Source: Candidatus Thorarchaeota archaeon (GTDB lineage: Archaea > Asgardarchaeota > Thorarchaeia > Thorarchaeales > Thorarchaeaceae). From it: a stretch of 64,000 bases of DNA. A program made the translations under genes and the position numbers. This document shows, in pieces, positions 8,054 to 17,168 of this stretch; within the stretch, counting starts at the first letter, position 1; each line of letters begins with the position of its first letter. Where the stretch lies: assembly GCA_016933575.1 (NCBI GenBank), contig JAFGAR010000064.1:62001-126000 (forward strand), in the 5' to 3' direction. The notes under the pieces are model-generated. The model saw only the letters and a list, made by a program, of their open reading frames with translations, searched no databases and was not told where the DNA came from.

Positions 8054-9199
8054 ATGCAGTTCGATTTCATAACTTGGCTTGACGGGCTTTATAATTGGTT
8101 CATCGGTCTCTTGATCTGGTTTTGGAATGTCATTGAATGGTTCTTCTTTTGGATCATTGATCTTATCAATGGAGTATGGGCCATAGTAATAATCCCTGAG
8201 AATTTCATGTTTCTATTCCGTTCTATTATATTCCCTGGACTCATCTTCATCGTGCTTGCACTCATTTTCAGTATCTGGTTCATCCGGAAGACATGGGCAC
8301 GAATTCAGGATAGACGTGGACCGACACATATGGGCAAGTATGGTGGTCTACAATTGTTTGCGGATGCAATCAAACTCATGGCTAAGGAAACAATAATTCC
8401 CGACAAGGCAAGACGTTGGGCTTATAGGATTCTACCTTCGTTACTCCTCTTAATTGTACTACTTCCCTTCGCATTCATACCCTGGGATCCAATATGGAAT
8501 ATTCTTGGAAATCCTGCCTTTCCCGACCTTTCTGTGAGCCTAGTGCTAGTCTTTGCATTTCTCACTGCAGTGCCTGTACTCTCACTACTAATCGGTTGGG
8601 TCTCAGGTTCCAAGTATTCTCTGATTGGAGGATTTCGAGCTGCAAATAACCAATTTGCCTCCGAGATACCCATGGTCATTTCTTCTATTGGTCCTGCAAT
8701 GCTTGCTGGTTCTCTGAGTCTCTTCGGAATTGTTCAAGCGCAGACCAGCATCTGGTACATTGTTCTTCTCCCAATCAACTTTACCACCTTCATGGTTGCT
8801 GCAATTGCCTCTGTAGGAACGTTTCCCTTTGATGCTCCCGTTGCAGACTCCGAGATTATCTTCGGGTGGCGAACAGAGCTATCGGGCATCTACTTCACGT
8901 TGGTCTATTTTGCTGAGTTTGCCGAACAAATGCTTTACTCAGCCTTAATGGTTGTACTCTTCTTTGGTGGTTTTAATGGACTTCCATTCTTACCAGGAAT
9001 TGTCAATTTCCTAATCAAGTGGCTTGTCGTATTATTCATCTTTGTAGTTGTGACATCTTCCTTCTATAGAATCAGACAGGACCAGATAGTGCACCTTTGT
9101 TGGAAATACTTACTGCCACTTTCAATACTTAATGTAGTTCTTGTCATGTTTGCAGTTGTCTACATACCAGGACTACTTCCGCTTGTGATAGGAGGATAA
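8054..9199 (+). CDS. nuoH: Complex I subunit H (NuoH)
   Basis: About 381 residues with eight or nine helices. Family signatures are DRRGPTHMGKYGGLQLFADA (the xRxGPN-like loop and helix), ETIIPDKA, SEIPMVISS, and FDAPVADSEIIFGWRTELSG, which form the quinone-channel wall at the arm junction. The N-terminus is longer and richer in Trp and Phe than usual (about 60 residues before the core). GGAGGTG at 8040-8046 lies 7 bases before the ATG at 8054, overlapping the stop of nuoD, and sets this start. It is 4 bases upstream of nuoI. Confidence 0.9.
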   Translation: MQFDFITWLDGLYNWFIGLLIWFWNVIEWFFFWIIDLINGVWAIVIIPENFMFLFRSIIFPGLIFIVLALIFSIWFIRKTWARIQDRRGPTHMGKYGGLQLFADAIKLMAKETIIPDKARRWAYRILPSLLLLIVLLPFAFIPWDPIWNILGNPAFPDLSVSLVLVFAFLTAVPVLSLLIGWVSGSKYSLIGGFRAANNQFASEIPMVISSIGPAMLAGSLSLFGIVQAQTSIWYIVLLPINFTTFMVAAIASVGTFPFDAPVADSEIIFGWRTELSGIYFTLVYFAEFAEQMLYSALMVVLFFGGFNGLPFLPGIVNFLIKWLVVLFIFVVVTSSFYRIRQDQIVHLCWKYLLPLSILNVVLVMFAVVYIPGLLPLVIGG

Positions 9200-9203
9200 T
9201 GCG

Positions 9204-9635
9204 ATGGGTTTCCTAAGTAATCTTGGTGAAATATTTCAAATCCTGAAACACGTCTTTCGTCAAACATTCAAAAGACCATTCACTTACTTCTATCCATTTG
9301 AAGACAGACCTTATCCTGAGAGAACCCGTGGCAGACACATCCACATTCGTGAGAACTGTACTGCATGTGCTCAGTGTGTGAGAGCATGTCCTGTTGCAGC
9401 AATTCGTATTGACAAGGAAGATAGAAAGTTCGAGAAGGATGCAGCTCTCTATTTTGATTATACGCGTTGCATTTTCTGCGGAGATTGCGTCAGTGCCTGT
9501 CGATTCGATGCACTTTTCCATACGAAAATCGTGGACCTCTCGGAGGGTGACCGTGATGACCTTATCTATGGCCCTGATAAGATAACAAAACTCGATAGAG
9601 ACCCTCTTGAGTGGCGTGGAAGGAGGTTCAGGTAG
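9204..9635 (+). CDS. nuoI: Complex I subunit I (NuoI, 2x[4Fe-4S] ferredoxin)
   Basis: A 143-residue protein with two [4Fe-4S] motifs, CTACAQCVRACP and CIFCGDCVSACR, separated by about 40 residues as in NuoI. The N-terminal amphipathic stretch (about 1-35) matches the membrane-surface helix of the family. It passes electrons to the N2 cluster of NuoB. With no NuoE, F or G gene present, its electrons would come from a ferredoxin-like donor or from the dedicated partner proteins of this locus. Its stop overlaps the GTG start of the next gene by one base. Confidence 0.9.
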   Translation: MGFLSNLGEIFQILKHVFRQTFKRPFTYFYPFEDRPYPERTRGRHIHIRENCTACAQCVRACPVAAIRIDKEDRKFEKDAALYFDYTRCIFCGDCVSACRFDALFHTKIVDLSEGDRDDLIYGPDKITKLDRDPLEWRGRRFR

Positions 9636-11134
9636 TGTTGTTTGGAATTCCCTTCATGGCACTATCACTCGCCGTGATGTTCATCGGAGGTCTCTTCATC
9701 TACCTGTTCAAGGCTAGCATTGGCGATGCAGCTGGTAGAATTGCAGTTGCTGTGTCTCTTGTAGGAACCATCCTGATGATTCCTCCATTCTACGAGCTCA
9801 TGATGTTTGGCTCATCCGTTGAAACAGCAGTATGGTCAAATCTACTTGAGCCATTTGGGCTGTACTTGGATCCAATTGCATTTCCAATCACTTTTGCTGT
9901 AGTAGTTCTTGGATTTCTATCAGTTGTCTATGCGGTGGGTTATACCAAACATACTGAGAACAAACCTACTTTTTTCGCAAATCAATTGTTCTTCATAATG
10001 GGAATGACATGGGTAACTCTTGCGACTAATATGATCGAGTTCTTTATAGCTTGGGAGCTTATGTTGGTGCCAAGCTACTTCCTGATTCTGTTCTGGGGTT
10101 TCCCTGAAACCAGAAAACGTACTGCTCTGAAATTCTGGTTGTACACACAATCTGGAGCTGTCTGTATCCTGATAGGCTTTGGACTTCTCTATGCTCAGGG
10201 TGGTTCATTTGTTCTGGCAAATATTGTTGCTAATGGTGACCTCATCTTCAAGGTCATTTTCATACTTCTAGCTGCTGGATTCCTTGTGAAAATGGCAGTT
10301 TTCCCAATCCACTGGTGGTTACCACCAGTTCATGCTGAGGCTCCAACTCCAATCTCAGTCCTATTGTCTGGTGCTATGATTGAAACCGGCGCCTATGCTC
10401 TGGTACGATTCGGTACCCTGACCCTTTACGATGCAGCGATATCGCTCTCAATCTGGGTAGCTGCACTCGGTGTTATCACGATGTTCTATGGCGGTTTCAT
10501 GGCACTAGCTCAGGTGGACATCAAGAGACTCCTTGCTTACTCCTCCGTTTCACAGATGGGGTACGTACTATTTGCTCTCGGTTCTGTTACAATCATAGGT
10601 GTTTCAGGTGGAATGTTCCATCTCATCAATCATGCTTTCTCAAAGGGTCTGCTGTTTATGACCGCTGGAGCTGTTATTCATCAGACCGGACTTCGTGATA
10701 TTAAGAAGATGGGAGGTCTCTCAAATAAGATGCCTATCACCGCCTTCGCAGCTGCCATCGGAATGATGAGCATTGCCGGTAGTCCTCCGCTCTCCGGATT
10801 CGCTTCGGAGTGGATGATGTTCCTCGGGGGATTTAATCGTGCTATAATTACCGATCCATTTACCCATATTGTCCTAGGAACTAACTTACCATTTCTGATT
10901 TTAGCAATTTTAGCTGTTTCCAGCTCTATCCTCAGCGCAGCATACATGCTTCGTTTCTTCTGGCGAGTCTTCCTTGGGCCTCATCCCGAAGAGCTCGAAG
11001 ATGTTAAGGAAAGTCCAAGATCCATGACCATTCCGATGATCATCCTTGGTGTCCTCATTGTAATCTTTGGAATATTCCCGAGCTTGGCACTAGATGTCAT
11101 TGTCCCGGCGTTTTCGAGTGCACTTGGTCCGTGA
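9635..11134 (+). CDS. Complex I antiporter-like subunit, first NuoM-like copy
   Basis: A 499-residue Mrp-antiporter-type subunit with about 14 helices. Key charged residues are kept: the glutamate in FIAWELMLVPSY, the lysine in FLVKMAVFPIHWWLPPVHA, and the acidic residue in GFASEWMMF. It is most like NuoM/FpoM, which makes it an extra antiporter-like subunit because a second NuoM, a NuoL and a NuoN follow. The GTG start at 9635 is set by AGGAGGT at 9621-9627, 7 bases upstream, overlapping the nuoI stop. Each such subunit is thought to move protons, so a fourth could raise the H+/2e ratio (inference). Confidence 0.85.
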   Translation: MLFGIPFMALSLAVMFIGGLFIYLFKASIGDAAGRIAVAVSLVGTILMIPPFYELMMFGSSVETAVWSNLLEPFGLYLDPIAFPITFAVVVLGFLSVVYAVGYTKHTENKPTFFANQLFFIMGMTWVTLATNMIEFFIAWELMLVPSYFLILFWGFPETRKRTALKFWLYTQSGAVCILIGFGLLYAQGGSFVLANIVANGDLIFKVIFILLAAGFLVKMAVFPIHWWLPPVHAEAPTPISVLLSGAMIETGAYALVRFGTLTLYDAAISLSIWVAALGVITMFYGGFMALAQVDIKRLLAYSSVSQMGYVLFALGSVTIIGVSGGMFHLINHAFSKGLLFMTAGAVIHQTGLRDIKKMGGLSNKMPITAFAAAIGMMSIAGSPPLSGFASEWMMFLGGFNRAIITDPFTHIVLGTNLPFLILAILAVSSSILSAAYMLRFFWRVFLGPHPEELEDVKESPRSMTIPMIILGVLIVIFGIFPSLALDVIVPAFSSALGP

Positions 11135-11144
11135 GGTGAATCAA

Positions 11145-13397
11145 ATGCTCTTTGGTCTACCAGAATATCTAATCATCGTCATTCCACTTGCAGGTTCCTT
11201 ATTTGTCCCAATAATTGGGAGGTATAGTACTCGTGCTAGAGACTGGACTCCTGCATTGTTGATGGGCATCTCTATGATTCTATGCTGGTCTCTCATACCT
11301 GACATTGGATCAGTCCCTAAGACCTGGAATTGGATCAACATTCCTGGACTTGTGATTCCCTTTAGTATGCTTCTTGACTCACTGTCCGTCATCATGGGTG
11401 TACTTGCTAGCACGCTCTGTTTTCTCATATACGTGTACAGCACCGAGTACATGGCACACGAGGGAGATAGAGACCGCTTCTTCTTCCTGATGCTTGCCTT
11501 CGGGGGTGGTATGCTTACCCTGGTCCTCTCAAACAACCTCCTGATTGCGTTTATTGGATGGGAGATCATGGGATTTTGTAGTTACGGACTCATTGGTTTC
11601 TGGAATGACAAGCGCAATCCTCCAGAGGTAGACCCAACTGGCTATGAGTCAAGTAATCCGTTGCTGCAGTTCAAGACCGAGGGCGAGTACAATACTCATT
11701 GCGGAACAAAGGCTTTCGTGGTAACAAGAATTGGTGACGCACTGATGCTGGGCGGCATCCTGCTTCTATTTACATTCACAGGGTCATTTCTCTTTCAAGA
11801 CACATCAATTGGAAGTCAGGCTGTTGAAGGTATTGCAGAACATGGCGGCTGGATAACTGCCCTAGCTGGTGTGGGTCTTCTGTTGCCCACGCTTTTGTTA
11901 ATCTTTGCTGGCGCGATTGGAAAGTCAGGTCAATTCCCTCTGCAGGTATGGCTCCCCGAAGCCATGAGTGGTCCGACTGCGGTTTCTGCTTTGATTCATG
12001 CTGCAACCATGGTCAAAGCAGGAGTCTATATCACTGCAAGATTTCTCTTGACAATCGTATCTGCTACAGAGACAAGCGGACACTCTTCATCTGCTATTGG
12101 GATGTTTCCGCTACAGATAGGCTTCCCTGATGCGTTCACCTTCTTTGCCATAGTTGCAATCGTTGGTGCTCTCACCGCATTCATTACTGGTACAATGGGA
12201 ATGGTCTCAAATGAACTGAAGCAGGTGTTGGCATTCTCAACTCTTAGCCAACTAGGCTATATGATGCTTGCAATAGGTACTGCTGGCATGTTGACGCATT
12301 ATGATGTTGCTTATCTGAGTAGCGTCATGCATGTCGTCAGTCATGGTGCATTCAAAGCGTTGCTGTTTCTCTCATCTGGTGGGATTATCCACGCGTTACA
12401 TACCAAGTATATGAGTAAGATGGGCGGGTTGAAGAAGTATATGCCCAAGACCTTTGCGCTTATGTGGATTGGAGTGCTAGCGTTGTCAGGAATTCCTCCA
12501 TTCTCAGGTTTCTGGTCAAAAGACTCAATCATAGAGCATGTATATGCACTTGGTGTTGAAACGCCTCTGGGAATTTTCCTGTTCATTCTTGCTATCGCAG
12601 CTGCGGCTTGTACAATCTTCTATAGCATTCGACTCATGGGAATGGTCTTCTATGGCCCATCAGAGTTTGACGAACATGACCAAGAGGAGGAATCAATCAG
12701 TAGCCATAATGACAAAGAGGAATCCGAAGAATCTCATGACGAACATCGCGGGGTACCCTCTGATCCAGGTCCAGCTATGATGATTCCGCTCTACATTCTA
12801 GCAGCATTCACTATCATTGCCTTCATAATCTATCCAATGATACAGAATATTGTCCTCCAGACTAATAGGGACTTGTTTATCATATTTCTTGAGGATATGG
12901 TAGCTGCGAAATTTGGTCCAGAAGGTTTAGTTCCCTTCACACTCACCATTGGAGCACTTGCTCTTGGTGGGATTCCAGCCTATTGGATTTACATTAAAAA
13001 CCAAGATACTCCAAACTCAATCATTCCAGAGAATGGAATTCTTAGGAAGTTGCACAACTTCTTGAAGCACCGCTGGTATATCAATGAGGGATACTATTGG
13101 TTTGTCAACAAGTTCCTCAGATTTGCTGATCTCTGGCGCAGGGAGATTGATGAGCCTATAATTGATGGCATTGACTTCAAGTCTGCAGCCACAGCCCAGG
13201 TACTTGCGACTAAGATTCGATGGTTTGATGATAATGTTGTGGATGGTTTTGCTGAGGCCGTGTCAACAAAGAGTGTTGAAGCTTCTGAGGTTGGACTTGA
13301 GTCTCAGACAGGAAAGATCAATGACTACGTCGGAGTGGTGATTTTCGGAGTAGGTCTCCTGATCATCATTGGACTTCTATCATTGGGGGTGCTCTAA
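11145..13397 (+). CDS. nuoL: Complex I antiporter-like subunit L (NuoL), elongated
   Basis: About 750 residues, clearly longer than the usual 610-650. The core has GWEIMGFCSYGLIGFW, KSGQFPLQVWLPEAMSGPT and GIPPFSGFWSKD, typical of NuoL. A His- and acid-rich loop follows near residue 505-540. The C-terminal region, which in NuoL forms the lateral helix along the membrane arm, has two copies of a D-x3-(I/V)-D-G motif 26 residues apart (DEPIIDG at 669-675 and DDNVVDG at 695-701) before the last helix. A longer lateral helix would be needed to span a second NuoM. GAGGTGA at 11133-11139 sets the ATG at 11145. Confidence 0.9.
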   Translation: MLFGLPEYLIIVIPLAGSLFVPIIGRYSTRARDWTPALLMGISMILCWSLIPDIGSVPKTWNWINIPGLVIPFSMLLDSLSVIMGVLASTLCFLIYVYSTEYMAHEGDRDRFFFLMLAFGGGMLTLVLSNNLLIAFIGWEIMGFCSYGLIGFWNDKRNPPEVDPTGYESSNPLLQFKTEGEYNTHCGTKAFVVTRIGDALMLGGILLLFTFTGSFLFQDTSIGSQAVEGIAEHGGWITALAGVGLLLPTLLLIFAGAIGKSGQFPLQVWLPEAMSGPTAVSALIHAATMVKAGVYITARFLLTIVSATETSGHSSSAIGMFPLQIGFPDAFTFFAIVAIVGALTAFITGTMGMVSNELKQVLAFSTLSQLGYMMLAIGTAGMLTHYDVAYLSSVMHVVSHGAFKALLFLSSGGIIHALHTKYMSKMGGLKKYMPKTFALMWIGVLALSGIPPFSGFWSKDSIIEHVYALGVETPLGIFLFILAIAAAACTIFYSIRLMGMVFYGPSEFDEHDQEEESISSHNDKEESEESHDEHRGVPSDPGPAMMIPLYILAAFTIIAFIIYPMIQNIVLQTNRDLFIIFLEDMVAAKFGPEGLVPFTLTIGALALGGIPAYWIYIKNQDTPNSIIPENGILRKLHNFLKHRWYINEGYYWFVNKFLRFADLWRREIDEPIIDGIDFKSAATAQVLATKIRWFDDNVVDGFAEAVSTKSVEASEVGLESQTGKINDYVGVVIFGVGLLIIIGLLSLGVL

Positions 13398-14978
13398 TTG
13401 CAGGTAGACTCTACAACTTTGATAACAAGTATTCCAATGAATATCCTCGTCCTCATACTTGTCATTCCTCTAGTTGGTGCGGTCCTTGCATACATCGCAG
13501 GCAGCAAGGGTGCACGTGCAATCACACTCCTGATTACGACACTCGAACTAGGCTTAGCCCTTCTACTCATTCTAGGTACTCCTTCAGTTGGTCCAGATCC
13601 TGGTGGAATGAGTTACACATGGATCTATACGATTGCGAGACTTGGAACCACTGTTGATTCTCCTGTCTTTCAAATCATTCTTGGTGTTGATGGAATCTCA
13701 GTAGTAATGATCCTCCTCTCCAATCTCGTCGTATGGATTGCAGCAATTGCATCAAATCATATCAAGAACGCAGAAGGTGTATACTACTCCTTATTCCTGC
13801 TCCTGCAGACAGGCCTCCTTGGAGTTTTTGTATCTCTTGATCTCATTGGATTCTTCATCTTTTGGGAACTTGTCCTTGTACCAATGTTTTTCATCATTGG
13901 CAGATGGGGCGAAGATGGAAGCAGACACGCGGCTATCAAGTTCTTCATCTATACTCATCTTGGTTCTGCAGTAATGCTCGTTGGATTCTTCTACATCTAT
14001 TTCATGTCTTATCAGTTCAATATTCTTGGATATCCAACTGCAGTCCCAACATTCAGCATGGTTGCGCTTCGGAACATCGGACTTGACCCAACCATTCAGA
14101 TAGGTTTTGCTCTTGCCATATTCATGGGTGCAGGCGTGAAACTTCCAGTATTTCCATTACATAACTGGTTGCCATGGGCTCACGTAAAGGCACCAACTCC
14201 TGGTTCAGTTATCCTCGCTGGAATTCTTCTGAAGATGGGTGGGTATGCATTCATCAGACTCGGACTTTGGATGGTCCCAGAAGCAATGGCTAGACTTGCC
14301 ATTCCCTTTGCCTTTGTGGCTGTCTTCACATGTATCTACGCTGCATTTACCGCACTTGCTCAGACTGATATGAAGAGCCTTGTAGCTTATACGTCTATCA
14401 ACCACATGTCATGGGTCCTACTTGGCGTTGCTGCGTATGCGGCTGCCTACAATTCTCCAGATGCAGCTATTCGAGCTGCTGCGAACTTGGCTATCCAAGG
14501 TTCTATATTCATGATGTTCTCACACGGCACCATAATCTCTGTCATGTTCATTGTAGCTGGGCAGCTCAAATATAGTGTAGGTACTCGTGAGATTCCCGAA
14601 GTTAAGGGATTGATGACACAGGCTCCTAAACTCTCAGCGATTATGATCATTGCTACCTTGGCAGCTTTCGGTCTTCCTGGATTTAGTGGATTCATAGCAG
14701 AGGCACTGGTCATCTTTGGAGCCATTGTCATTCATCCGTGGACCGCATTCATCGCGTTTGGCATTTTCTTGACAGTAGGCTACATGCTCTGGATGTTAAA
14801 TCGAATTGTCTTTAGTGATATTGACCCCGAAAAAAGCGTGAATGAAGCCGCACGAAGCGATCTCATTGCTCCAATCCTCATGTTAATTCCTGTGATTCTG
14901 CTTGGGATTTGGCCTGATCTGATATTGAATCTCGTTCAACCAGTTGTTGAACTGATGCTGAGCGGAGGTTTACCATAA
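13398..14978 (+). CDS. nuoM: Complex I antiporter-like subunit M (NuoM)
   Basis: A 526-residue NuoM with the classic FFIFWELVLVPMFFII, GVKLPVFPLHNWLPWAHVKA and GGYAFIRLG segments and GFSGFIAEALVIFGA. The essential glutamate and lysines for proton transfer are all present. It matches canonical NuoM better than the first copy (9635-11134), so that copy is probably the extra one. A TTG start at 13398 follows a G-rich stretch (GGGGGTG, 13385-13391) and abuts the nuoL stop; an ATG at 13437 is an alternative. Confidence 0.9.
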   Translation: MQVDSTTLITSIPMNILVLILVIPLVGAVLAYIAGSKGARAITLLITTLELGLALLLILGTPSVGPDPGGMSYTWIYTIARLGTTVDSPVFQIILGVDGISVVMILLSNLVVWIAAIASNHIKNAEGVYYSLFLLLQTGLLGVFVSLDLIGFFIFWELVLVPMFFIIGRWGEDGSRHAAIKFFIYTHLGSAVMLVGFFYIYFMSYQFNILGYPTAVPTFSMVALRNIGLDPTIQIGFALAIFMGAGVKLPVFPLHNWLPWAHVKAPTPGSVILAGILLKMGGYAFIRLGLWMVPEAMARLAIPFAFVAVFTCIYAAFTALAQTDMKSLVAYTSINHMSWVLLGVAAYAAAYNSPDAAIRAAANLAIQGSIFMMFSHGTIISVMFIVAGQLKYSVGTREIPEVKGLMTQAPKLSAIMIIATLAAFGLPGFSGFIAEALVIFGAIVIHPWTAFIAFGIFLTVGYMLWMLNRIVFSDIDPEKSVNEAARSDLIAPILMLIPVILLGIWPDLILNLVQPVVELMLSGGLP

Positions 14979-16483
14979 TGCTGCAATTAGACATCTTGCT
15001 TGACAGCCTAAGGGCTTTATTAGCCCCTCTAAGAGACCTATTGCTCGCAATTGTACCAGCTGAATGGATCATGTCCCTTCCTGCTATTACTCTGGTAGTC
15101 TTTGGATTACTTGCCCTAATGGTCGGACTTCGATATAATCCATTAGTCATAAGCTTCATCGGTGTCATTCTTGCAACATTTGAGATGCTTCTGTTCGATC
15201 CCAGTGCTATGAGTGGCTATTCGTTTGGAACATTATTCATTCGCGATGCTTTCACCGATTTCTTCATCTACATTGTTCTTATCGTTGCTTTCCTAGTCTT
15301 GCTCTCTTCCACTCTTTGGGGGGGTGACAAAGGGACCTACAATTTCCTACTTCTCCTCTCTTTTGCAGGAGCTCTCTGGGTAATTATGGCGACAGATCTT
15401 GTAGCTCTATTTCTTGCCTGGGAACTGATGTCCACGCCAACTTATGTTCTCGTTGCTCTTAGTCCAAGACGGGAATCTGTAGATGGCGCTACAAAATACT
15501 TCGTTATGGGCTTGCTTGCAACAAACCTCATGCTACTTGGCATTGCTCTGACTATTGGTGTTACTGGAACCACTGACCTTCACACCATTGGAGTGTTCAT
15601 TAATAGCCTATGGGCTTCACCAGCTGGTAGTGAACCAGCGGTCTACACAATGCTTCTTGCAATGGTCTTGTTTATTGTTTCATTCGGATTCAAGGTCGGT
15701 ATATTTCCTGGATGGCAATGGGTTCCTGATGCATATGCAAGTGCTGATGGTAGTGTCACTGCTTATCTTGCAGGAGGTTCTAAAAAGACAGGAGTGAGTG
15801 CCCTTCTACGAATCTTGATGGTTGCATTCTTTGTTGCTAGGACTGAGTGGACTCTATTAATAGCTGGTGTAGCAATCCTAACAATGATCATTGGTAATCT
15901 ATTAGCTCTCGCTCAGAAGGATATCATGAGGATGTTAGCGTATTCCAGCATTGCGATGATGGGTTATCTCTTCATTGGTATCGCCGCAGCTAACGAATTG
16001 GGCATGGCTGCAGCTAGTTTTCATGCATTCACTCATGCAATAATGAAGACAGCTGCCTTCATCCTTGTGTGGATGCTATCTTTAAGACTCACGAAGAGAA
16101 TAACCTATGATGACCTCGCGGGATTGAACAAGCGAGCACCCATTGCAGCAGCTATGTTTGCCATACTGATGCTCTCTCTTGCAGGACTTCCTGTAGGTGT
16201 AGGGTTCTGGTCAAAATTAGTACTCTTCCAGAGTGCAATCCTCGCAGACATGTGGTGGTTGGCTTTGATAGGTCTCTTGAACTCAGTCTTCTCCTTGGGC
16301 TATTATTTACGAATACTGAAATATACTTACATGATTGAACCTGTTGATGACTCGAAATTAAATCTACCAAGAGTACCCCTATTTGCAGTAGGCATTTGTG
16401 TAGCTATTGTTCTCTTGCTGTTGGTATTTCCAAACCTTGTCCTTGATTATGCCTTTCAAGCGGCATTGACCTTCTTCCCATAG
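14978..16483 (+). CDS. nuoN: Complex I antiporter-like subunit N (NuoN)
   Basis: A 501-residue NuoN: AWELMSTPTYVLVAL with the conserved glutamate, SFGFKVGIFPGWQWVPDAYA with the lysine, then KTGVSALLR and VGFWSKLVLF. The start overlaps the nuoM stop (TAATG). It is the last gene of the operon, with 52 bases to the convergent GTPase gene. I see no clear hairpin terminator in that gap. NuoN binds closest to NuoJ, K and A in the membrane arm. Confidence 0.9.
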   Translation: MLQLDILLDSLRALLAPLRDLLLAIVPAEWIMSLPAITLVVFGLLALMVGLRYNPLVISFIGVILATFEMLLFDPSAMSGYSFGTLFIRDAFTDFFIYIVLIVAFLVLLSSTLWGGDKGTYNFLLLLSFAGALWVIMATDLVALFLAWELMSTPTYVLVALSPRRESVDGATKYFVMGLLATNLMLLGIALTIGVTGTTDLHTIGVFINSLWASPAGSEPAVYTMLLAMVLFIVSFGFKVGIFPGWQWVPDAYASADGSVTAYLAGGSKKTGVSALLRILMVAFFVARTEWTLLIAGVAILTMIIGNLLALAQKDIMRMLAYSSIAMMGYLFIGIAAANELGMAAASFHAFTHAIMKTAAFILVWMLSLRLTKRITYDDLAGLNKRAPIAAAMFAILMLSLAGLPVGVGFWSKLVLFQSAILADMWWLALIGLLNSVFSLGYYLRILKYTYMIEPVDDSKLNLPRVPLFAVGICVAIVLLLLVFPNLVLDYAFQAALTFFP

Positions 16484-16535
16484 AAATAGGTAGCAAGTAA
16501 ATTATCATAGAAGGATGCAACTCAATGCTTTAAAT

Positions 16536-17087
16536 TCAAATCTCTGAATCTCTCTCCCTTTCCTGCAATATAGCCAGTTTGGTACATTCTTCGAATAGCT
16601 TATTGATATTGTGTCCTGTGCGTGCTGATGTTTCAAAATAACGGACACTCAACCATTTCCTGAGCATTTCACCAGCCTCTCGAGGAACAAGTCTGTCAGC
16701 TCTATCAACTTTATTTGCAACTAATGCAATAACAGCTTCTGGGCAGACAGATCGGAAACTGTTGTACCATTCATTCACATTGAGATAGGTATCCGGTCTT
16801 GTAACATCATAAACAATGAATGCCATTGATGATCCAGTCATGTATCTTTGCCGAAGGTCTTTATACGTGGGTTGTCCTGCTAGATCCCACAAGACTACTT
16901 GCGTCTGAAAATGTTCTCCATCAATTTCAATATTTACAATCTTAACTGCTATACTAGTACCAATTGTAGCCTTATACTGCTCACCAAATCTGTTCTCCGT
17001 GTATCGCATTATACAGCTGGTCTTGCCAACTGCTCCATCTCCTAATGCCACCATCTTGAGAACATATTGCGGACCTTCATCAGTCAA
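16536..17087 (-). CDS. Ras/Rab-family small GTPase (Asgard type)
   Basis: A 183-residue small GTPase with the full G-box set: P-loop GDGAVGKTS (about 17-25), switch I threonine in ATIGTSI, WDLAGQP with the catalytic glutamine position, NKVD, and TSAR. It has no Cys-rich C-terminus, so it is probably not lipidated in the eukaryotic way. Such Rab/Ras-like proteins are numerous in Asgard archaea. A TTG start at 17087 is supported by GGATGT 7 bases upstream. It lies 81 bases behind the histidine kinase gene on the same strand, which suggests one transcript and a possible signalling link (inference). Confidence 0.9.
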   Translation of the reverse strand: MTDEGPQYVLKMVALGDGAVGKTSCIMRYTENRFGEQYKATIGTSIAVKIVNIEIDGEHFQTQVVLWDLAGQPTYKDLRQRYMTGSSMAFIVYDVTRPDTYLNVNEWYNSFRSVCPEAVIALVANKVDRADRLVPREAGEMLRKWLSVRYFETSARTGHNINKLFEECTKLAILQERERDSEI

Positions 17088-17168
17088 GATAGTTACATCC
17101 TATTGCACTGCTCCGTTTAATAATCTGAGATTTAACCATTCTGGCAAAAATCGATACTTTGATTTCAT

